This document shows, one piece after another, positions 59,857 through 64,000 of a stretch of DNA of 64,000 nucleotides. Positions within the stretch are counted from its first letter, which is position 1, and each line of letters opens with the position of its first letter. The notes below the pieces were generated by a model that was not told the origin of the DNA, made no database searches, and worked only from the letters and a program-made list of their open reading frames with translations. Origin of the DNA: Cetobacterium somerae (GTDB taxonomy: Bacteria > Fusobacteriota > Fusobacteriia > Fusobacteriales > Fusobacteriaceae); the NCBI RefSeq assembly GCF_022430525.1, contig NZ_CP092519.1:994454-1058453 (forward strand), in the 5' to 3' direction. Position numbers and translations under genes: made by a program.

Positions 59857-60837
59857 TTAGATATTAGTATATAAATGACATGCAACTTTGTGATTCTCTC
59901 TAACCTCTACTAATTTAGGTTCTATCTCTTCACATTTTTCAAATGCTTTTGGGCATCTACTTTTAAATCTGCAACCACCCTTTGGATTTATTGGAGTTGG
60001 TATATCTCCCTCTAAAATTATTCTTTCTTTTTTTGATGATATATCTGGATCTGGTATTGGTATAGCTGATAATAGTGCTTCAGTATAAGGATGTAATGGA
60101 TTATTATAAATTTCATCACTTGTTGAAAGCTCAACTAACTTTCCTAAATACATTATTCCAACTCTATCAGAAATATGTTTTACCATAGATAGATCATGAG
60201 CTATAAAAAGATAAGTTAATCCTAATTTCTTTTGTAAGTCTTCTAAAGTATTTATTATTTGAGCTTGAATTGAAACATCTAAAGCTGATATTGGTTCATC
60301 ACAAACTATAAATTCCGGATCACAAGCTAGTGCTCTAGCTATTCCAACTCTTTGTCTTTGTCCTCCTGAAAACTCGTGAGGATATCTACTCATATGTGAA
60401 GAGTTTAGCCCCACTAATTCTAGTATCTCTAAAACTTTTTTATCTCTATTTTTCTCTTCATATAAATTATGAATCTCCATTGGTTCTTTTATTATATCTC
60501 CAATAGTTTGTCTCGGATTTAAAGAGGCATATGGATCTTGAAATATCATTTGAATCTTTCTTCTAAAACTTTTCATCTCTTGAAAATTTAAGTTAGTTAT
60601 ATTTTTATTATCATATACTATCTCACCAGAAGTAGGTTCATATAACCTTACAACTGTCCTACCTAAAGTTGTCTTTCCACATCCAGATTCCCCTACTAAT
60701 CCAAGTGTTTCTCCTTTTTTTATCTCTAGTGTCACATCATCAACTGCATGTAAAACTTTTTTATTTTTTTCAAATATACTTTTCTTTAAGTTAAAATGTT
60801 TACAAAGGCCTTTTATTTCAAGTAAATTTTCTCCCAT
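59857..60837 (-). CDS. oppF: Oligopeptide ABC transporter ATPase OppF
   Basis: A 326-residue ATPase: GESGCGKTTLGRTVVRLYEP, FQDPYASLNPRQTIGDII, FSGGQRQRVGIARALA, and the C-terminal cysteine motif CRFKSRCPKAFEKC (an Fe-S or structural Cys cluster of OppD/F proteins). Lies between oppD and oppA. Confidence 0.93.
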   Translation of the reverse strand: MGENLLEIKGLCKHFNLKKSIFEKNKKVLHAVDDVTLEIKKGETLGLVGESGCGKTTLGRTVVRLYEPTSGEIVYDNKNITNLNFQEMKSFRRKIQMIFQDPYASLNPRQTIGDIIKEPMEIHNLYEEKNRDKKVLEILELVGLNSSHMSRYPHEFSGGQRQRVGIARALACDPEFIVCDEPISALDVSIQAQIINTLEDLQKKLGLTYLFIAHDLSMVKHISDRVGIMYLGKLVELSTSDEIYNNPLHPYTEALLSAIPIPDPDISSKKERIILEGDIPTPINPKGGCRFKSRCPKAFEKCEEIEPKLVEVRENHKVACHLYTNI

Positions 60838-60846
60838 CTCTCCTCC

Positions 60847-61839
60847 TTACCTTATACTTACTTTAGGTGCATCCTTATGATTTAACCAACAAGCTGATTT
60901 GTGATTCTCATCAATTTTAAAAAGTGGTGGCATATTCTCCTTACATGCTCTCATTGCAAAATCACATCTCTGATAAAATGGACACCCTTTTGGAGGATTT
61001 AAAAGATCTGGTGGTGTTCCCATTATTGGTTTAAGTGGCTCTTTTCCCAATCTTTCAGGATTTGGTACACTTTTTAAAAGCCCTGCTGTATATGGATGTT
61101 TTGTATTATAAAATATATCCCTTGTCAAACCTTGCTCTACAATTACTCCACCATACATAACATTTACACGATCACACATCTCTGCTACCACACCTAAATC
61201 ATGAGTTATCAAAATTATCGATGTATTTATTGTTTGTTTTATCTTTCTCATTAAATCTAAAATTTGCGCTTGTATTGTTACATCTAATGCTGTTGTTGGT
61301 TCATCTGCTATAAGTAACTCTGGACTACAAGCTAGTGCCATTGCTATCATGACTCTTTGTCTCATTCCACCTGAAAACTCATGTGGATACTGATTCATTC
61401 TAGCTCTTCCCATAGGAATCCCCACCGCATCTAAAAGTTCCACAGCTTTTTCAAAAGCCTCGCTATTGCTCATCCCTTTATGAACAATAAGTGTTTCCAT
61501 TATTTGCTTTCCTATAGGAATCAAAAGGTTTAACGATGTCATAGGATCTTGAAATATCATTGACATTGTATTTCCTCTAATTTTATTCATCTGCTTCTCA
61601 TTTATATTATCAATTCTTTGCCCCTTAAAAACTATTTCGCCCTCTTTTATTTTTCCATTCTCTTCAAGAAGTTTCATTATACTCATCATAGTAATACTTT
61701 TTCCACTTCCTGACTCCCCTACTACTCCTAAAACCTCTCCCTTTAAAAGATCAAAGGTCACTCCCCTAACTGATTGTACCTCTCCATGATGTGTATCAAA
61801 AGATGTTCTTAAATTTTTTACTTCTAATAATTTTTCCAT
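60847..61839 (-). CDS. oppD: Oligopeptide ABC transporter ATPase OppD
   Basis: A 330-residue ATPase: GESGSGKSITMMSIMKLLEE, FQDPMTSLNLLIPIGKQI, FSGGMRQRVMIAMALA, DEPTTALD, and CPFYQRCDFAMRAC near the end. Pairs with OppF as heterodimer. Confidence 0.93.
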   Translation of the reverse strand: MEKLLEVKNLRTSFDTHHGEVQSVRGVTFDLLKGEVLGVVGESGSGKSITMMSIMKLLEENGKIKEGEIVFKGQRIDNINEKQMNKIRGNTMSMIFQDPMTSLNLLIPIGKQIMETLIVHKGMSNSEAFEKAVELLDAVGIPMGRARMNQYPHEFSGGMRQRVMIAMALACSPELLIADEPTTALDVTIQAQILDLMRKIKQTINTSIILITHDLGVVAEMCDRVNVMYGGVIVEQGLTRDIFYNTKHPYTAGLLKSVPNPERLGKEPLKPIMGTPPDLLNPPKGCPFYQRCDFAMRACKENMPPLFKIDENHKSACWLNHKDAPKVSIR

Positions 61840-61841
61840 AA

Positions 61842-62852
61842 CTACCCCCTTACCTTAGGATCTAATGCATCTCTTAATCCATCCCCTAATAGATTAAATG
61901 CCAATATTGTTAAACATATCGCTAAAGTTGGAAATACTAATTGATATGGATATAATCTAAATCCACCTAATGCATCATTTGCTAGCGTTCCCCAAGAAGC
62001 TGCTGGTGGAGTAATTCCTAAACCTATAAAACTTAAAAATGCTTCTGTAAAAATTGCTGATGGTATTTGTAAAGTTAATGTAACTATTATCGAACTCATA
62101 CTATTTGGTAAAAGATGCTTGAAAAGTATTCTTCTATTTGAAGCTCCAAGTGTTCTAGCAGCTAAAATATACTCTTGTTGTTTTAATTGTAAAATCTCAC
62201 CTCTCACTATTCTTGCCATTCCAATCCAGTATGATAGTGCTAGTGCTAAAACTATATTTAAAAATCCACCTTTTTCAAAAGTAACCATAATTAAGATTAC
62301 ATATATTGTCATTGGAATAGAGTAGATGATATCTACAACTCTCATCATGAAGGTATCAACTCTTCCTCCAAAATACCCTGATACTCCTCCATATAAAATC
62401 CCAATTATTAGATTTAAAAAAGAGGCTATAAATGCAATTGCTAAAGAGTAACGTGCTCCATACATAACTCTCACAAAAATATCTCTTCCTAGTTGGTCAG
62501 TTCCAAACCAATGAGCTGCACTTGGAAATCTATTTGTCATGCTTAAGTTAGTTTCAAAGATACTATATTTTGAAAAAATTGGAACTACCACAGCCAGAGT
62601 TGTTATCAGTATAATAAATATTAATCCTACTATTGAAAGTTTATTTTGTTTTAATTTTCTCCAAGCATCTTCAGCGAAAGTAAAACTTTTTCTAGTTATT
62701 TCTTCTTTCACTTTTTCATTTTCACTAGCAAATGTAAAATCTAATTCTGAACTTTCCTCTTTATTTTCCACATTGGTATATTTTACAGCTTTAGAAGAAA
62801 ATATCTCTTCTCTAAAATTAGCAAAATCTACTTCTATATTTTTGTAAGCCAT
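61842..62852 (-). CDS. oppC: Oligopeptide ABC transporter permease OppC
   Basis: A 336-residue permease with an N-terminal cytosolic stretch of about 80 residues (longer than usual), six helices, and the EAA loop YILAARTLGASNRRILFKHL. FPSAAHWFGTDQLGRDIFVR is the OppC signature. 2 nt separate it from oppD. Confidence 0.92.
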   Translation of the reverse strand: MAYKNIEVDFANFREEIFSSKAVKYTNVENKEESSELDFTFASENEKVKEEITRKSFTFAEDAWRKLKQNKLSIVGLIFIILITTLAVVVPIFSKYSIFETNLSMTNRFPSAAHWFGTDQLGRDIFVRVMYGARYSLAIAFIASFLNLIIGILYGGVSGYFGGRVDTFMMRVVDIIYSIPMTIYVILIMVTFEKGGFLNIVLALALSYWIGMARIVRGEILQLKQQEYILAARTLGASNRRILFKHLLPNSMSSIIVTLTLQIPSAIFTEAFLSFIGLGITPPAASWGTLANDALGGFRLYPYQLVFPTLAICLTILAFNLLGDGLRDALDPKVRG

Positions 62853-62861
62853 ACTTCCTCC

Positions 62862-63782
62862 CTATTTATCAAGTTTAATTCTTGGATCAATAACCACATA
62901 AAGTAGATCTACAATAAGGTTACAAATCATTAAAAATGCACTATAAAATATTGTTACTCCTAAAATAACTGTGTAATCTCTATTTGTTATCGTTGTTACA
63001 AATTCACTTCCTAAACCTGGAATTGCAAATATTTTTTCAATAACAAAACTTCCAGTTAAGATCCCTGCTACTAATGGTCCTAGATATGTTACTATTGGAA
63101 TAAGAGTGTTTCTTAAAGCGTGTCTTATAATTATTCTTCCCCTGCTTAGCCCTTTTGCTCTTGCTGTCCTTATATAATCTGATTTCATAACCTCAATTAA
63201 CTTTGACCTAGTTAGTCTTGCTATAAAAGCTATTGAATAACCTGATAAAGCGACACTTGGTAAAATATAGGACTGCCAACTTTTAAGTCCAACAATTGGA
63301 AACAGTTTTAGTTTTACTCCAAAAATATACATTAAGAAAACTCCTATTACAAAACTTGGAATAGTTACACCAAATGTGGAAAGTAACATGCAAACAGAAT
63401 CTGGCCATTTATTAAAATTCAGTGCTGCTAAGATTCCTAAGGATATTCCAATAGTTAGGGATAATACCACTGCGACTAAACCTAATTTTGCAGATGTTGG
63501 AAATGAATAACCTATTATCCAATTTACTGTTCGGCCCTCTCTTTTCATACTAGGTCCTAAATCTCCCTTTGATAAATCTTTTATATAAGCTATGTATTGC
63601 TCACCTAAAGGTTTATCTAGTCCAAATTTTTCTTCTAATTTTACTTTGATTTTTGGAGGTATATTCTTTTCCCCATCAAAAGGGCCTCCGGGCATGAGTC
63701 TCATTAAAAAAAATGTTAATGTGATAACTAAGAAAAGTGTAAAAATTGTTGTTAAAATTCTTTTTAAAATATATAGGACCAT
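62862..63782 (-). CDS. oppB: Oligopeptide ABC transporter permease OppB
   Basis: A 306-residue permease: KRILTTIFTLFLVITLTFFL-MRLMPGGPF start, then six helices and the EAA loop DYIRTARAKGLSRGRIIIRH. First gene of the opp operon; ATG 63782 follows AGGGGGTAA. A strong promoter lies 32 nt upstream. Confidence 0.93.
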   Translation of the reverse strand: MVLYILKRILTTIFTLFLVITLTFFLMRLMPGGPFDGEKNIPPKIKVKLEEKFGLDKPLGEQYIAYIKDLSKGDLGPSMKREGRTVNWIIGYSFPTSAKLGLVAVVLSLTIGISLGILAALNFNKWPDSVCMLLSTFGVTIPSFVIGVFLMYIFGVKLKLFPIVGLKSWQSYILPSVALSGYSIAFIARLTRSKLIEVMKSDYIRTARAKGLSRGRIIIRHALRNTLIPIVTYLGPLVAGILTGSFVIEKIFAIPGLGSEFVTTITNRDYTVILGVTIFYSAFLMICNLIVDLLYVVIDPRIKLDK

Positions 63783-63813
63783 TCTTTTTACCCCCTATTA
63801 AAAATTTAAAAAG

Positions 63814-63842
63814 ATTATACATCTTTATTTTATTTTTTGCAA
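63814..63842 (-). promoter_or_regulatory. Promoter of the opp operon
   Basis: Minus strand TTGCAA (63842-63837), 17-bp spacer, TATAAT (63819-63814), preceded by A-tracts that may act as UP element. Confidence 0.78.
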
Positions 63843-63894
63843 ATATTTTTTTATTTTTATTTTTTTTAAAACTTTTTTTTATTTTAAAGTATAA

Positions 63895-63932
63895 AAAAAA
63901 CTTTATCTAAATTTTTATAGATAAAGTTTTTT
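63895..63932. terminator. Intrinsic terminator
   Basis: AAAAACTTTATCT pairs with AGATAAAGTTTTT, loop AAATTTTTAT; separates the partial gene at the right edge from opp. Confidence 0.82.
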
Positions 63933-63935
63933 AAT

Positions 63936-64000
63936 TTATAATCCTATAACTTTTATAAAAAATGTTAGTATCGGAACAATTAATATTGCAGGAAGATAAT
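63936..64000 (-). CDS. C-terminal end of a membrane protein, partial
   Basis: The last 20 codons before a TAA at 63936-63938 read YLPAILIVPILTFFIKVIGL, a hydrophobic C-terminal helix; the gene enters from the right edge and ends just before a terminator. Too short to identify. Confidence 0.4.
   Translation of the reverse strand, partial: YLPAILIVPILTFFIKVIGL

Noticed and set aside
1-64000. CRISPR array
   Set aside because: No regularly spaced direct repeats of 24-40 nt and no cas genes were seen; the repeated elements present are isolated pairs.

Overview
The window is AT-rich, with strong GGAGG ribosome-binding sites, frequent TTG starts and densely packed one-strand operons. The gene content (Pho-type 11-bp boxes, lipoproteins and BamE-like/lipocalin proteins suggesting an outer membrane, c-di-GMP riboswitches, KUP and Opp transporters) fits a Fusobacteriaceae chromosome, perhaps Cetobacterium or a large-genome Fusobacterium. 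The lineage is an inference from style and content, not from a database match.

Region 1 (1-4870): a LysE-type exporter fragment, two nucleoside kinases, two small genes of unknown function, RNase M5, and guaA behind a guanine-type purine riboswitch. Region 2 (4810-about 12400) is accessory DNA at the guaA 3' end. The last codon region of guaA and its terminator are repeated imperfectly at 9227, giving attL/attR around a 4.4-kb element with a tyrosine recombinase, small unknown genes and a two-gene cassette resembling the Kiwa defence system. Integrase fragments at 7250 and beyond attR at 9349 show repeated insertion and decay. Outside attR lies a group II-like reverse transcriptase. Its upstream DNA carries a strong promoter, a perfect 33-bp inverted repeat, a 25-codon hydrophobic ORF, a possible pseudoknot, an opposing promoter and a terminator directly against the RT start codon.

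Region 3 (12.7-36 kb) is mostly housekeeping and solitary genes: ferredoxin/flavodoxin, diaminopentanoate dehydrogenase-like protein, nitroreductase, lipoproteins, tRNA-Asp and tRNA-Leu, a DnaQ-like exonuclease, sirtuin, dGTPase, Tag glycosylase, NfeD/SPFH pair, pirin and an L,D-transpeptidase-like protein. Two features stand out. A GGDEF protein and an EAL protein each sit behind their own c-di-GMP-I riboswitch. The gene-poor stretch 22.8-23.8 kb holds a G-rich small RNA candidate, two copies of a conserved hairpin with different outer stems, and a C-rich small RNA candidate.

Region 4 (34.6-55.2 kb) is a phosphorus-acquisition regulon. It contains alkaline phosphatase, a complete C-P lyase set (phnG-H-I-J-K-M, a hexapeptide-acyltransferase::PhnL fusion, and a PHP-family cyclic phosphodiesterase), phnDCEE with a GlpP-like antiterminator, a second ABC transporter with an alkaline-phosphatase-superfamily enzyme, and a CehA-type PHP hydrolase. 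Five promoters carry four 11-bp-phased TTWAYN repeats ending in TTAACA, a Pho box. The two phn leaders additionally share a 23-nt motif abutting an intrinsic terminator; with the GlpP-like gene this suggests a second, inducer-dependent antitermination layer. This is the strongest candidate for an undescribed regulatory system.

Region 5 (55.3-64 kb): a small ORF, a lytic transglycosylase, the KUP potassium transporter, a complete oppBCDFA operon, and the tail of one more gene at the right edge.
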